Source of the DNA: Mesostigma viride
Lineage: Eukaryota > Streptophyta > Mesostigmatophyceae > Mesostigmatales > Mesostigmataceae
NCBI GenBank assembly: GCA_009746045.1
Contig: RPFO01000065.1
Coordinates: 7,769,576-7,833,575, forward strand
DNA length: 64,000 bases
Direction of reading: 5' to 3'
The notes below the pieces were generated by a model. The model searched no databases. It worked only from the letters and a program-made list of their open reading frames with translations, and was not told the origin of the DNA. Shown piece after piece: positions 1 to 22,824 of this stretch. The first letter of the stretch is position 1. Every line of letters begins with the position of its first letter. The position numbers and the translations under genes are program-made.

Positions 1-213
1 GCCGGAGCCATGCAGACGTATTGTCAGGGCTGAGCGCAGCCGCCAGGGCTGTGTTGCGCGGAGGTCGAGCGTTTGCTCGCCATAATATTGCGTGATTGCT
101 TCGGGAAAATATATCAGCGTGTGCGTCTTAGAAAGACGAAGCGATTGTGATATTCACGGCCGAATTTGGTGCCCAAACGTGAAAGTTATGAGCTCCGCCG
201 TCAGCCATGGCTA
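1..213 (-). mobile_element. 5' end of an ORF1-type retroelement, cut by the window edge
   Basis: This is a fourth copy of the ORF1-bearing element seen at 1155-3126 and 26394-28270. The minus strand reads an ATG at 81-83 followed by MASKRSTSAQ-like residues matching the MSKRLSTQRS start of the better copy, then a stop after about 19 codons, so it is decayed. Bases 84-213 match the leader found upstream of the other ORF1 copies, including the block AGCTCCGCCGTCAGCCATGG. Its 3' part lies outside the window. Confidence 0.7.
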
Positions 214-326
214 CCTCGTGTTTGTTGCGGCATGATGGCCCGGTCCAGCGTCGTGTGAGGACATGGCGGGGTAGTGGACATGGCGGGGTAAAGCTGTGTT
301 GAGTGCGCACAGAAGTGGCCGACGGC

Positions 327-557
327 CTCATACAGTGTGCGGATGACGGTAATCAGGGGAGTGGGGACGCGAGCGCGAGCAAGGACAGCCCATAGAGCGG
401 CCCAGAGGACAGAATAAAAAGCCTTGATGAAGTCGACGAAGATCAGGATGGCGGGAAACTCACCAGGTTGCAGGAGCGCAATTTCCTCGAAGAGACGGCA
501 CGCGACGAAGATGGCCATGACGGTGTTGCGCCCAGGAATGCATGAATGACATGACTG
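327..557 (-). pseudogene. LINE reverse-transcriptase fragment
   Basis: The minus-strand frame contains CIPGRNTVMAIF, then FVDFIKAFYSV, then ALWAVLARARVPTPLITVIRTLYE. This is the order of the finger/palm start and motif A of non-LTR retrotransposon reverse transcriptases, usually PGRST...(F/I)xDxxKAFDSV...LWxxLxxxGxP...IxxLY. The catalytic motif A aspartate (FVD) is kept, but the second aspartate of KAFD is tyrosine. The frame ends before the YxDD motif, and no endonuclease or RNase H part is visible. It is an inactive fragment. It could be the lost ORF2 partner of the neighbouring ORF1 elements, but the two are not joined here. Confidence 0.75.
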
Positions 558-1154
558 AAAGTCGTCTCTACTAGGCATTATAACATGCATGCATGCATCG
601 TAATGCGCATTGATGAATATAGGTATCTCAGTGATGCAGTATACGTGCAGGATATGCAACTCTGTGACCAATATGACCTAGCTCCTTGATATGGCCTAGC
701 TGCCCTTTCTGTGTCGAGTGCATGAGAGTACTGGTACTGTGCTGGCCAGGAGCTGGTCTGGCATGCATCTTGACACAGCCGGGGCCGGCTGGCCGTCTTA
801 ATTCGATATGCATTGCATGTCTACGTATTAGCATTGATTTGGGGAGGGGGGACCTCACGGCAAGACTGCCCACTCCAAGTTTGGTCCGACGGGGCTCTGA
901 CAGACGTGAAGCGAGCTCGATCCAATTAAAACCGCATCGGCGCCAGAATTATTAAAATGGTGAGCAATTAAGGCTTTTTGAGGACGGCGCGAGGAAAATA
1001 GAACCCGGGAGTGCGCTCACCGTGAGTGGGAACTCGTGCAAACACACCCGGCGCCTGGTTTTCAGAAAAGGTGCGCGCTAGCCGTGAGACTACAGGAATT
1101 GGTCCGGCGCTTTCGCTTATACATCCTGGAGTGAGGTACTCGTGGACGTAATTT
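558..1154. other. Unassigned sequence between retroelement pieces
   Basis: No coding sequence, RNA gene or clear repeat is recognisable. Short ATGC-rich runs such as GCATGCATGCATCG occur near 586-600. The stretch ends at the AATT-rich tail of the next element. Confidence 0.4.
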
Positions 1155-3126
1155 AATTAATTTAATTGTAACATAACTCCGTTGGGAGTCTATGTAGCAC
1201 ATAGCCCTTGAGAGGGGGCATATGGCCTATCATACATCCTAAGCTACTTCCTGCAAGGGTGGGGATGTAAACAACACTTGCTCGAGGTGCACCAAGGCAC
1301 CTGCACCCTCATGATGTATCGCGCTATGCCCAGTTAAGGGGGAGCGTGGCATGTGGGGGAAGATCATCATGGCTATACAAGAGCTATGGCATGGCGTCTC
1401 AGCAGAGAGTTACTCCCTGCATGGGCACTGCATAATTAAATAAAGCTAGGCATCATCTGGAGGGTGGCTCATCATAGGCACACATGTACATGACTAAAAA
1501 GGCTAGGCCTAAGCTGGTATAGTGCCTGTAGTAGGCGGGCATGTACAAGGCCACTGTCTAACTATTCTACACTACTGCTGCTGTATTCCCCTAAGCTGGG
1601 GCTGGAGTTGCTGGGGCCGTGGCGGTCGAGGGGGTCGCTTGCCAGGGCTTGTGGCCGACGTAGATGGCCGCCCCCTTCCAGTACACCGGCTGGCCCGCCT
1701 TGGTCTGCCGGAGAGCTTGGAGGTAGGTCGGCCATAGCTCCCGTCGCCGTTGTTGCTGTGCCAGGGTCAAGTCGTCGTCCACGGTGAAGTGAGTCTTCTC
1801 GAGCCGCTTGCGGCGTCTGAGAAACGAAATATTGTCCGCTGGGCTATCAAAGATGAGAAGAAGCGGAGGCGCCCCTGCCTTACTGTACCCCGCGCGCGGG
1901 GGAGGCGGTGGGCGGTCAGCTTGATCTCACCAAGAAGGCCCATGCGTGCAAGGATTTTGCGCTCAAACGCACGTGCAAGCTTCTCGGAATTCTCACCTTC
2001 TTTCATGTCGAAGTTCTTGAGTATGGCGTTGAGGCTGCGCTTGGCGAGCTCGGCCTCCTCGCGGAGGTCAAGCGTCTGCCGCTGGAGCTGGGCTGCGACG
2101 GCGGAGGTGGTGGAGGCCGGTGGTATGTTGCTTAAGCATGTCCGCCCAGGTCGTGATGGGAGGAGCATCGCCGGCCAGGCCAGCCGGGGCTGGCTTGGCG
2201 GCAATGTCCTTCACTGCCTGGGCGGTGAGGCCGGCTGTGTTCTGCAAGACCTCGATAGCGATTGCATTATCCTTGAGGCGCTGGTCGATGTCGCGGAGCT
2301 GGGCGGTGATGGAGTCGGTGGAGGCGGAGGGGTGGGGGGGGTGGAGGCGAGGAGGGTGGCGGTGGCGGTGGGGATGGTGGGAAGCTCAGCAGCCAGCGTG
2401 CCGCCAATTGCCGCCACATCTGCGGCAAGAGGGGTCACGTGCTGCTCGAAAGCTTCCTTGAGGAGGGTGCGGATGGTGGCTTCGGTGGGGAAGGTGGGGG
2501 GGGGCGGTGGGGAAGCCCAGATCGCGGCTTCGGAGCGGCCAACAAGGGAGCAGAGGGCGAAGCGTTGGAGCTTGGGGCGACTCATGCGGTGAATGATTGG
2601 GAGAGCCTCGGCGGGGTCGACAAGCTGGCCATCACCAGGCCAGCGGCCACGGTTGTGGGACGTGAGGTGCACGCACAGGGCTAGAAGCGAGGCGTAATTG
2701 CCGTAAAGCAAGTCTTCCATGAACCAACCGGCGCTGCGTTGCCAGAAGCCGGGGCGGTTGATGTCAAAGGAGGTCTCTTCCCAGGGCGGCTCAGCAGAGC
2801 GACTGCGCTTAGGTTCAGGCGATGCAGATGGCGAGGCGAGCCCGGGAGGCTGGGCGAGCACCAGTGCACTACTAGTGTCACCGTTGCCATCTGGGCCGGT
2901 GGGCGAAGCTGCAGCCGAAGCTGCATGCGTATTTTCATTGCCGAGCGCAGCCGCCAGGCTGCGTTGCGTCGAGAGGCGTTTGCTCATCGTATATTGCGTA
3001 ATAGCTTTGGAAAATTATATCAGCATGTGCGTCGTAGAAAGACGCATTGATTGTGATATTCACGGCTGAATTCGGTGCTCAAACGTGAAAGTTATGAGCT
3101 CCGCCGTCAGCCATGGCTATCTCGTG
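1155..3126 (-). mobile_element. ORF1-only non-LTR retroelement, copy A
   Basis: This near full-length copy reads from a leader at 2988-3126 through an ORF1 (separate entry) to a 3' UTR at about 1180-1590. It ends in a hairpin (1176-1189) and an AATT-rich tail at about 1151-1169. The 3' UTR matches 24155-24510, 25430-25795 and 26394-26800. No reverse-transcriptase ORF lies between ORF1 and the 3' end, so the copy has the arrangement of an ORF1-only (HAL1-like) derivative. Whether ORF2 was deleted or never present cannot be decided from this window. Confidence 0.75.
1591..2987 (-). pseudogene. LINE-type ORF1 protein, frameshifted
   Basis: The gene reads in three broken frames: MSKRLSTQRSLAAAL (start 2987) to about 2260, a middle piece with LDLREEAELAKRSLNAILKNFD (about 2090-2000), and a C-terminal piece DDDLTLAQQQRRRELWP ... 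YWKGAAIYVGHKPW ending at 1591. The order is variable Ser/Pro/Ala-rich N-terminus, predicted helical segment, RRM-like part beginning LPRARG, and a final module with an RRELWPTYLQ-like motif. This resembles the RRM plus C-terminal domain of L1 ORF1 RNA-binding proteins. The frame is lost near 2250 and again near 1900. It would bind element RNA if intact; this copy cannot. Confidence 0.65.
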
Positions 3127-5004
3127 CATAGCTGCGTCAGTAGGTCGTGGACGTACTCCTGCACATATACCTACTACGGCAATTATACGCTCATAATTTA
3201 TATAGTAGTAGTAAACTAGGAGTGATCTTGGTGGCGTCAGATACAAGTCCTGACTGTGCCGACTACCTCCCTAGCGTATAAATGCCGGCCACGTTTCACG
3301 CCTCCAACGTGCAGTCCGTTTCGCCCCGACCGACCCATTTTGGCAACGGTGTACGCTAAGCCATTTTTCACTTTGGCTGGTGACGGACGGCGCTGGACGG
3401 CGAAAAAGTGTGCAGGCTCAAGTAGGAAAATGGGGGGGTATGTCCCCCCTCCTTTGATTTGAACATTGCTCAGGACTCTTTCAATGGATTGATGTAAATG
3501 TGCGCAGTAGGCATGCGCAAATAAATAAACTGCTGCAGAGTAACGTACTTCTTTTGAACACAGTTCTAAGACGATGCGTACCCACATTCTGGTTCCCCTT
3601 CAAGGAAAAATACTACCAAGTAGTTATCAGGATCCTTCCGGACTGGATGCCCTAATTGCATGTTCGCGGAGCTGCACGTGTCTGGATCTCCAGCATGATC
3701 AAATGACTGGACTACTCAGATGGATACAGCTGGTGAGCCAGAAAACCCACCAGCCATTCCACAGTCATGCAAGGGCATTTACCAGCAGGAGCACGTGTGC
3801 ACGGCCCGGAAAGCCATGCATCTGGGCACCATGAAGGTTGTTGACCCAGAAATCTTCATGGTCACCCCACGTATATAACATAGTGCAAAGTTGCATGGCC
3901 CAGTGGCCATATGCTGCCCACTGATCAGCAATCGTGCAGGTGCACTTACATTAGTGCTCTGTGGAGCTCTAGCCACGAATGGGCTCCCGGTGCATATCCG
4001 GTCATGCACTCAAGCCATGGGCATGCCCCTCAAATAAACACACGTCGCACACGTGCCCGCCTCCTGAGCATGTGCGCAATGTCCCAGGCACATGACATGC
4101 ACGCGTGTGACGCACAGAGAGGGCTGCACAGTGCGGATGACAGATGCGAGTGAAAGGTGTGCACATAGATGTCTCACTTCATAATCCTGGCATGCCATCC
4201 CAAGAATGCTGTGGCCGGATCGAGCATACTCCATCCAGCTGCCACCTTGAACGGAGCAAATTCAACACTGAGGCACAAAGGTGAAATATAAACACCTGCC
4301 TCATGGGGTGGATGGCTTGGCAAGGCAAGCAGTCCTCAGGCAATCACTCTTCAGGTGCTCAGCTCGGTTCCAACTTGGGGTTCCCACAGGGCGTTCCCAC
4401 TAGGCTGCACGGGGCTGAGCCACAGAGGGAATTGAGGGGTTGGTTTGCCAAGTTCAAGAACCTTAAAGTGGATGGCAATGGGGGATTCGTCGAAGGAGGG
4501 CGGGTCACATGACCTCCCGTCTCCACCGCAAGCCTACGCTGTTGAAGAAGGTAAAAGGGCCACCCAATGGTTTGGTAGGAGCGCGTGGGATATCAAGGAA
4601 ACAAACCGCCATGAGACTTGCATGGACTACCCCACTGCCAAGGCACCCCGAAATGAGACAACCAGGACTGCCATCACGGGCTCTAGGGCATGCGGATGCC
4701 ATCACATAACCTGGAGTTGCATGGCCCCCTATATTGCCATGGGGTAAATTGCTCCCTGGCAGATTGGACAAAGCTGTCGAGATAGGCAGGTTGGAAGGAG
4801 AGACTGGTGATGCCACCATCCGCGACCATGCGCCACCAACCGCCACCATCCACCACCAACCCATCATAATGTGCGACCCATGAGTACACCCACTCTTGCT
4901 TTGCGAGGCACCCACCCATCCAATAATTGGACTCCCACACGTTGTGTGTGACAGCACCCACACGGATGCCGACGCGATGGGCCTCATCCCCCAGGAGCAT
5001 ACTT
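3127..5004. other. Intergenic stretch without a supported gene
   Basis: Only short, low-quality frames occur. The minus frame across 3237-3587 has a plausible composition (PPIFLLEPAHFFAV, GRSGRNGLHVGG), but I recognise no domain, start context or second copy. Nothing else stands out. Confidence 0.4.
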
Positions 5005-5120
5005 CAGGAGTTTACCCCATGATTATACTCCATGATTATGCTCCAGGATTGTAGCCTAGGACTGTCCTCCAGGACTATACCACAGGATTATACTCAAGGA
5101 TTGTGCTACAAGATTGCGCC
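5005..5120. repeat. Degenerate short tandem repeat (about 15 bp)
   Basis: Variants of the phrase CAGGATTATACTC recur about eight times in a row with substitutions. This is an old, decayed minisatellite lying downstream of the channel gene. Confidence 0.6.
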
Positions 5121-5152
5121 CAAGGCATGCACACCCGGAACCATTCCCCCTA

Positions 5153-5181
5153 TTCTAAACCCTAAACCTAAACCCTAAAAC
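5153..5181. repeat. Interstitial telomere-like CCCTAAA repeat
   Basis: About four units of CCCTAAA, one shortened to CCTAAA, stand alone in non-coding DNA. This is the Arabidopsis-type telomere unit and is weak support for a green-lineage host. It is too short to be a telomere. Confidence 0.6.
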
Positions 5182-5360
5182 AGCTATTCTCCGGGATCAC
5201 CCCCCAGGCTGTGCTGGCGAGACGGACCCACGGACCGACCAACCACGCGAGAGCGAGAGGCCCACGCGTGCAACCCCTCCTGTGCGATGGGGACGACCCC
5301 GTGCCGGGTGCTTGGGTTCCTTCCAGCGTTGCTGCATGCGCCAAGTGTTGCTTGACCCGC

Positions 5361-16603
<11,243 letters not shown>

Positions 16604-17359
16604 TTTTCAAATTCAATCCGTCAAGCAGACCGCGGGCAGTAGCAGGAAGCGATTAAAAGCCCTAAGAAATGCCGCCTATTCTGGCTCGTGTTAACTAAAC
16701 AGGCTCTAGCCAAAATCTACAAGCCACGGATCCACAACGCCAGAGTAACTGCCCATTTCATGAGGCTCGGGTGAGCGTTACTCCGTAAAATTTAAGCTCC
16801 GGGGGTTCATGATCGGTTCATCTCCAGTACATGTATTAAGGGAGCAAGATTTGTCGCACGGTGCGCACAACGCTGGGACCACGCTGAATTTGACAGCTTG
16901 CGAGCAGTAGTGTCATTACCAACCATTCATGTCATGCTGGCAGTTGAGCTTGGAATTTTACGTGTACGTTGGTTTGCCCAGGGAGTGGCGGTGCCACTTG
17001 TTGCTCCGGCTTGGACGTGGCAGGAGGTGCCACGTGCTGAAATAGCTCGGGCGTTCTTGTTGTGCGCTAGCATCTGCACTTGAAATCCCATTCCGGGAAC
17101 TGGGAACTGGGAAGTGGGAACCTGCGTGGAAGGGAAATTACTCCGCTTCATCCACGTGGCAAGGAAGCCTGGAATTATTGAAAACTGCTTGCCTAACTTA
17201 AGCAATGTTGATGTCGAATGGCTGATGTGTCGAAGATGGCTGCTATGGACCACTGCTGCCTACAAATGGATGCCACTCTTCACGGCCATTAGGGTTCCGC
17301 TCGTGCGCATCTCCAGGTCATATGCGATATTCTAAGAGGTTGAGATAACAGAAATAAAT
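16604..17359. promoter_or_regulatory. Divergent intergenic region, channel and peptidase genes
   Basis: The two start codons face away from each other across 756 bp, so both 5' leaders and promoters must fit here. Two G-box cores CACGTG lie at 17031-17036 and 17153-17158. A short GGGAACTG repeat lies near 17095-17120. Shared regulation is an inference; transcription starts are not visible. Confidence 0.5.
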
Positions 17360-20300
17360 ATGGCTCTGGAAGTGCATCTTACGGGATTTGGGGCTTTCAG
17401 AAACGTACCTATCAACCCGGTTGAGGTGAGAATCACAGGCATCATGACAATGACAGTCGCAAGTGCAAAGCTTTGATGATTACGCATCAAGCTCTTACCG
17501 GTTTTCTCTTTTGTGGGTCACTAAATTGCAGATTGTGGTCAAAGAAATTGAAGAAAATTTTGCACACGTTGTCGATAATTACCCGGTAAGCAACGCAACG
17601 CCTGCAATGAATTAATGGTGGACAACATCTTTTTTATAGTCATATAGCCCGCATGTTATTCGGTTGATACTTGAGCGTTAAGCCCTGGCATTTTCCCTCT
17701 TTTGTTTTCGTACCATTTTATTTTCTTGCTGCGGTTCCCAGCAACCGAAGCCGGTCAGATTGGCCTCGGTGACCGTCCTGAAGACAGCAGCCCGAGCAAG
17801 CAAGGAGAGTCTTTGTTCCGTTCTTGCCTCTCACGGTCTCTGCGTCTGTCGCAATTCAGCCTCGGCATACAAGGCAAACGAACTTCTCCCCTCGTCTTCA
17901 AGAGATGTGAGCGGCCAGTTTGCATTGCCCGCCCAACTTGCATATTCCGCCGTGGTTCAGGCCGGCACGACCAGGCATGGGACTCATTATCTACCACAAG
18001 CGCGCCCGGTACAGCATGTAATCCTGGTGAGTTTTCAGTCCAAAGTGCATTGTGCATTCTCAACAGTCAAGCTGGAAATCTATGGCTTGATGCTTGCTAC
18101 CTTCAACTTTGTTGCAATGCAGCACCAGCCAGTGTGCAGGAAGGCCCAGCTATCCCATTTGTTTCCCTAGCGTTGAGTGTGGCAAGTGGAAAAGCCCCTT
18201 CCATTTTCCAGCTCCTCCCGGACATTCATGCCCGTCCCTGTTACACTCCTTGTGGCATCAACCTTCGTTTTCCGATTCGTAATCCCAACAGTTTTGTGAA
18301 AGACACACGACCTTGTGTAGCTTTTGCTGCTGTGGATACGTGACTGCCGTTACGTGGTTTTTGAATAGTTGCATCAGTCAATTACCTATTTCCCCTCCCT
18401 TTGTGCGCTTGAGCGTGTGGCCTTCCACCTTGTTTCCCCATGTTTCATTGTCAAAGTGTTCCATACTAAGAAAACGTTTCACGGTGAAAAGGTTTCTTGA
18501 TTAGAATGTTTCGCAATCAAAAAGGTTATGATCCATGCTTCGTGACCAAAATATCTAGCAATCGAAATGTTTCCTAGTCACAACGCTTATTGGTCAAAAT
18601 GTTTCATGATCACAATGTTTTGTGATTCAGCAAAATATCTTTTGATCCACATGCCATCACGCCCTGCCATATTAATTTTGTCACCTTGCGGCTCGTGATG
18701 CGCATGTCTTCTTTTAGTTTGAGGTCTCTGCATGTCTGTTTACGAAATGTGATCTGCATGTCAATTTTTTATCCACGCGTGTATTACACCTCGTCATCCT
18801 CCTGCCCCCAGCTCCACCTGGGCGTGGACGCCAGCCGCGATTATTTCGCATTCGAGAAGCAGGCGTGGAATGACGCGTCCTTCCGCATACCGGACGAGGA
18901 GGGGTGGATGCCCAAGGTATTATACAGGATAAGTGGCCTGTTGGACAACCAAGTCATATAGAAGGCTTGTAGATAGCCAAGGTGACGTATAAGAGGGGGG
19001 GATGCCCAAGGTAGCAGAGTTGTGCCTGACGATATCATTTGCACATGGGGCCTGGGGGTGGCATTTCTACCGCAGGGCATTTGTGCATGCGATGCCATCG
19101 TCATTCCTGTACGGTCATGCGCTGTGCTGGACACTGGACCTTGTGTGGTGCCGCACACTGTCACCATGGCAGATGTAGCAACTTGCCTTTTGGCAAAGGG
19201 ACCCCAATTCCCCTGTGGGGGTAAATCCCGCGAAGTGTTGAGCATGGGGCCTTAAACAGAGATGCTGAGGACAGGGTGGGTCCTTTTTGAAAGGATATTT
19301 TTAGGTTCTTTGGGCTGTTTGTAAACTTGAAGTATGCAGCGAGTGATTTTGTTTGCTGCTGTGATCGATTTTGTGCATTGCCCGACAAGGACTCAAGGGG
19401 TGGCGGTGAGTCATGGCGTTCAGCTGCTGTTTGACGCACGGGCGGGGGTAAGGTACTGAGGCACTATGAATTTTTCAAGAGGTCGCTTGGTTGATCAAGC
19501 AGATTGTTTTGCACTGGAGGATGTGTCTGTATGTGTGTGTATGAAGGGGAGGATATGGGAGAGGGTATGCGTGAAGGGGAGGAAAAATCGCGGGCTGCAA
19601 GCCAGTGGGAAGGTGGCAGTGAATTGGGGGTGACTGGGGGAAGAAAGGCTGAGATTGCTGCAGTGGGAAGAAAATAGTGTCCATCGGTGAAAGATAGAAT
19701 GTCCATCGGTGGAACATTGTGTCCATCGGTGGAACATTGTGTCCATCGATGAAACGTAGAGAGGGCTTCGTTGGTCAAACACTAGGGTGCACAGCATTTT
19801 AGTGTTTTCCCCCCCTTTTTGAACGCGTTACGCCCAAGCTAGTCCCGGATGCTGCTCACTCTTGCGTGCCCTGGGTGTCATCCTAGACGATTGCCTCGGC
19901 ATAATCTTGTTTCTCAATCAGGGGCATGTTTAGGAAGGCCGCAGCTGGGGCTCGAGTGGCCCACTGGCTTAGGGCAGTAACATGGGTGTTGCCGTGTATG
20001 CAACGACGTTGGACAGGATATGTGGCAATGCTTTAACTGGGATCGATCCCTTGCATGAAAGGCATCGCTTGGTGCCAGGAACACCTCGTCTTGTGCATGT
20101 ATTAGTAGTTAAGCCTTTGTCTGTAGTTCCTTTGACCCTTGGATTGTGTGTCATTATACATACTACATAACATAGTAGGTAAGTAGTAACATAATAAGTA
20201 ACCAGTATCGTGTGTCATTATACATACTACATAACATAGTAGGTAAGTAGTAACATAATAAGTAACCAGTTTCTCTTGTACTGATGCAGTTCCACGGAAC

Positions 20301-22824
20301 AGTTAGTCAGTACTTCTTCTGGTACAGCCGTACTATGAAAGTGTACAGTGCGCTCATGCCAGCATCGGTAGCAGTGGCTTCATTAACACATGGCTTACTA
20401 GTATTTTTACTAAGCATCGCAGTAGCTTCATTGTGATTCCCAAGTCGGATTTTTGTAAGTAAATGCCGCATCCATGGTCGTGGCATCTTTCAAGTTGCAT
20501 AACCTGTCTGTTGTGCAGCGAGTACCTCTTAGCGACGCTGATATCAGGGCCGACTTGGCTCCCCAACCATGCCCCCAAGTATGCTCCCAGTTCTGCCCCC
20601 AACCATGCTCCTTTTTAATAGACAGGTCTTTTGACCCTCCACCCCCGCCATTCCATTGAGGTCGTATGCTCCTCCATAGGCTGTATGCAGTCCCGTGATT
20701 CAAGTGCCCCCAATTTCGCCCCCAACGCTGCCCCCAACTTCTCTCCCCCCCCATCCTGCTCCTTGCGCGCGGTTGGCAGGGCGTGAGGATTCGGGAAGAG
20801 GACGGGCCCGTGACCTGTACGCGGCAGGTGGGGCCGCCGTCCCCACGGTCTCTAATGGGATGGTAGTAGGGGATGTGGGGGAGGGAGAACTAGGTGATGT
20901 TGGGAGTAAGGGATGTCGGGGGGAGGGGGCATTAAGGGATGCCGAGGGTGAGAGTAGGGGTTATGGGGCGTAATGGATGTTTGGGTGGGGTGGGGTGGGG
21001 TGGGGTGGGGTGGGGTGGGGTGGGGTGGGGTGGGGTGGGGTGGGGTGGGTGGGGGGGGTGGGGTGGGGTGGGGTGGGTGGGGTGGGGTGGGTGGGGTGGG
21101 GTGGGGTGGGGTGGGTGGGGTGGGGTGGGGTGGGGTGGGGTGGGGTGGGGTGGGGTGGGGTGGGGTGGGTGGGGTGGGGTGGGGTGGGGTGGGGTGGGGT
21201 GGGGTGGGGTGGGGTGGAGTGGGGTGGGGTGGGGTGGGGTAGTGGTGATGAAGGGAATAGGGATGTTGGAGAGGAGGGGAAAGTAATGGATGCGAAATAA
21301 GGAAGGGAGGACACACGCAGCCAGCTGGTTCTGAAGCAATCTGTAGGATGCTTTCCCATTGGGACTTGTCTGAGCTCTCACGGCACGGGTGCGCTCGTGG
21401 CATGTGTGTAATTGTGGTTGAAATCTGAAAAGCACCGGCAGGGCTGCATCCCAAGTAGTCATTGTACAAAGTGTCCTTAGCCCGCGTGTCCTGTCTGCCT
21501 CCCCCTTTCTTCCTCTCCTTGGGTGGCCTGTCATGCTTCCCATTCCTTGGCCGAACTGTGATGCCGGGCCCAGGTCTCTCCTTGATTGCTTCCCCCTCCC
21601 CCCCCTTGCTTTTCCTCTCTTCCTCCCTCATTGGGTCGTGTTTTAGGGCTGCGGGGCGGTCTCGCATGGGGTGGTCTTTTTTGGCGGTTGCGTGGTTGCA
21701 GGCGTCGATGACCATCTCTCATAAAGGATAAACATGATCCCCGTTGGCGGAGATTTATTCATATGAACGAATGAGTGTCGCCAGGCCTAGTCTCATGAAT
21801 GCAGGAAAACGTCATGTTTGTGGGTGTAGACCTCATTCATGCATTCACATACATGCCTCTGTTTGTGGTGCATGCAGATGTTGCTGGACCCGTCATGAAT
21901 GAATAATTGTTTAAACAGTTATTTCATTTGTGCACGGGCGCAGACCTCATTAATTATAGACATTCGTGCGTTTGTTAATGTCCCTCTGTTTCACGGCGCC
22001 GCCGTGTGCAGACCCCTATGGACCTTCTCTTAACAAGGAATGCATGGCATGTGGCTGTGTGCAGACCTCAGTAATCAATCGTCATCATTTATTGACTGAT
22101 TACTCACTCATCCCTTTGCCGATGACCCTTTGTTTGACGGTGGCGCATGCAGACCTCGTTGGACCTAGACCGCCTCTCCCAGTTGCTGCGCGGCCGCGGG
22201 TACTGTGCCGCCGTGTCTCATGACCCGGGCCGGTTTGTGTGCAACTGGGTTTACTACCAGTCGCTGTGCCACGTGGGCGACTACGCGGCCCACATGGGTG
22301 ACACGCGCGCTGATGTCACGCACACTGATGATGGCATGCACGCTGATGTCACGCGCGCGCTTGCCGCCAGCCGGAGCCAGGGTGGCGTCGTGAGCGAGCA
22401 TGGGGATGTTGCATCTGTCTCAGCAAGCGGGCTAGTGGCCACCATGTCAAAAGAGGCCGGGAGTGGTGGCCAGGAACATTTTGCCGAGCGTGGGGAAGGT
22501 GCACCTAATGGGGGAGGTGTGGCCACGTTGGTTCACAAGGATGAATTCTCTAATTTTCCTGCCTGCACAGGTCCCGTTCATGATGGTAATGGCACCATAC
22601 GGGTGGAAGGCACGGGTCATGTCGGGGATCATGATGCCCACGTGCTCAATGATCCTCGCAAGGGTCATCACAGTTGCCGGTGCCGGGGGCATGCGTCGCC
22701 CGACGTGTGCGTGCGCATGGAGTCGCTGTTCGTGCACATGCCCCCGTTTGAATGCATCCCAAAGGCGAAGCAGGTGGAGTTTGTGGGCGCGCTCATGGAG
22801 GAGCTGGCTGGTGTCTTGGTATGA
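17360..22824 (+). CDS. Pyroglutamyl-peptidase I
   Basis: Cysteine peptidase (family C15) that removes N-terminal pyroglutamate from peptides in the cytosol. Six exons, all introns phase 0: 17360-17425, 17532-17585, 17742-18026, 18812-18916, 20780-20827 and 22153-22824, giving 409 residues. Exon 1 reads MALEVHLTGFGAFRNVPINPVE, matching the family start. Exon 4 has LHLGVDASRDYFAFEKQAW with the catalytic Glu near residue 150. Exon 5 is a 16-codon exon EEDGPVTCTRQ that joins to TSLDLDRLSQLL. Exon 6 has GRFVCNWVYYQSL (Cys216) and ESLFVHMPPFE (His381). The fold normally spans about 215 residues with Cys and His about 24 apart; here about 140 extra residues separate them. That insert stays open but is not conserved in type, so it may be a disordered insertion or an unrecognised intron. 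Confidence 0.92.
18440..18640. repeat. Degenerate about 20-bp repeat in peptidase intron 3
   Basis: The phrase ATGTTTCATGATCACA and variants (GTTTCTTGATTAGA, GTTTCGCAATCAAA) recur about nine times. It is a decayed minisatellite. Confidence 0.6.
18968..19016 (+). repeat. Copies of the exon 4 end and donor in peptidase intron 4
   Basis: Exon 4 ends GGGGTGGATGCCCAAG before GT. Just downstream GGGGGGGATGCCCAAG is followed by GTAGCA (GT at 19011), and GTAGATAGCCAAG by GTGACG (GT at 18982). These look like tandem duplicates of the exon end together with its splice donor. Confidence 0.75.
19676..19760. repeat. 22-bp tandem repeat in peptidase intron 4
   Basis: Four copies of GTCCATCGGTGGAACATTGT and variants in a row. 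Confidence 0.85.
20147..20275. repeat. 64-bp tandem duplication in peptidase intron 4
   Basis: A block beginning GTGTGTCATTATACATACTA and ending AAGTAACCAGT is present twice in direct tandem with no visible change, so the duplication is recent. Confidence 0.9.
20974..21242. repeat. (GGGGT)n array in peptidase intron 5
   Basis: About 53 units of GGGGT with occasional GGGT slips. The sense strand is G-rich and could form G-quadruplexes. It starts about 150 nt after the splice donor of exon 5. Confidence 0.95.
21820..22152 (+). repeat. Tandem copies of the exon 6 acceptor region in peptidase intron 5
   Basis: The real acceptor is GCATGCAG before ACCTCGTTGGACC. Similar acceptor-plus-exon-start blocks lie upstream, ending at 21829 (TAG then ACCTCATTC), 21877 (CAG then ATGTTGCTGGACC), 21943 (CAG then ACCTCATTA), 22011 (CAG then ACCCCTATGGACC) and 22064 (CAG then ACCTCAGTA). 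Two also keep the upstream CCCTCTGTTTCACGG-like block seen before the real site. Confidence 0.8.
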
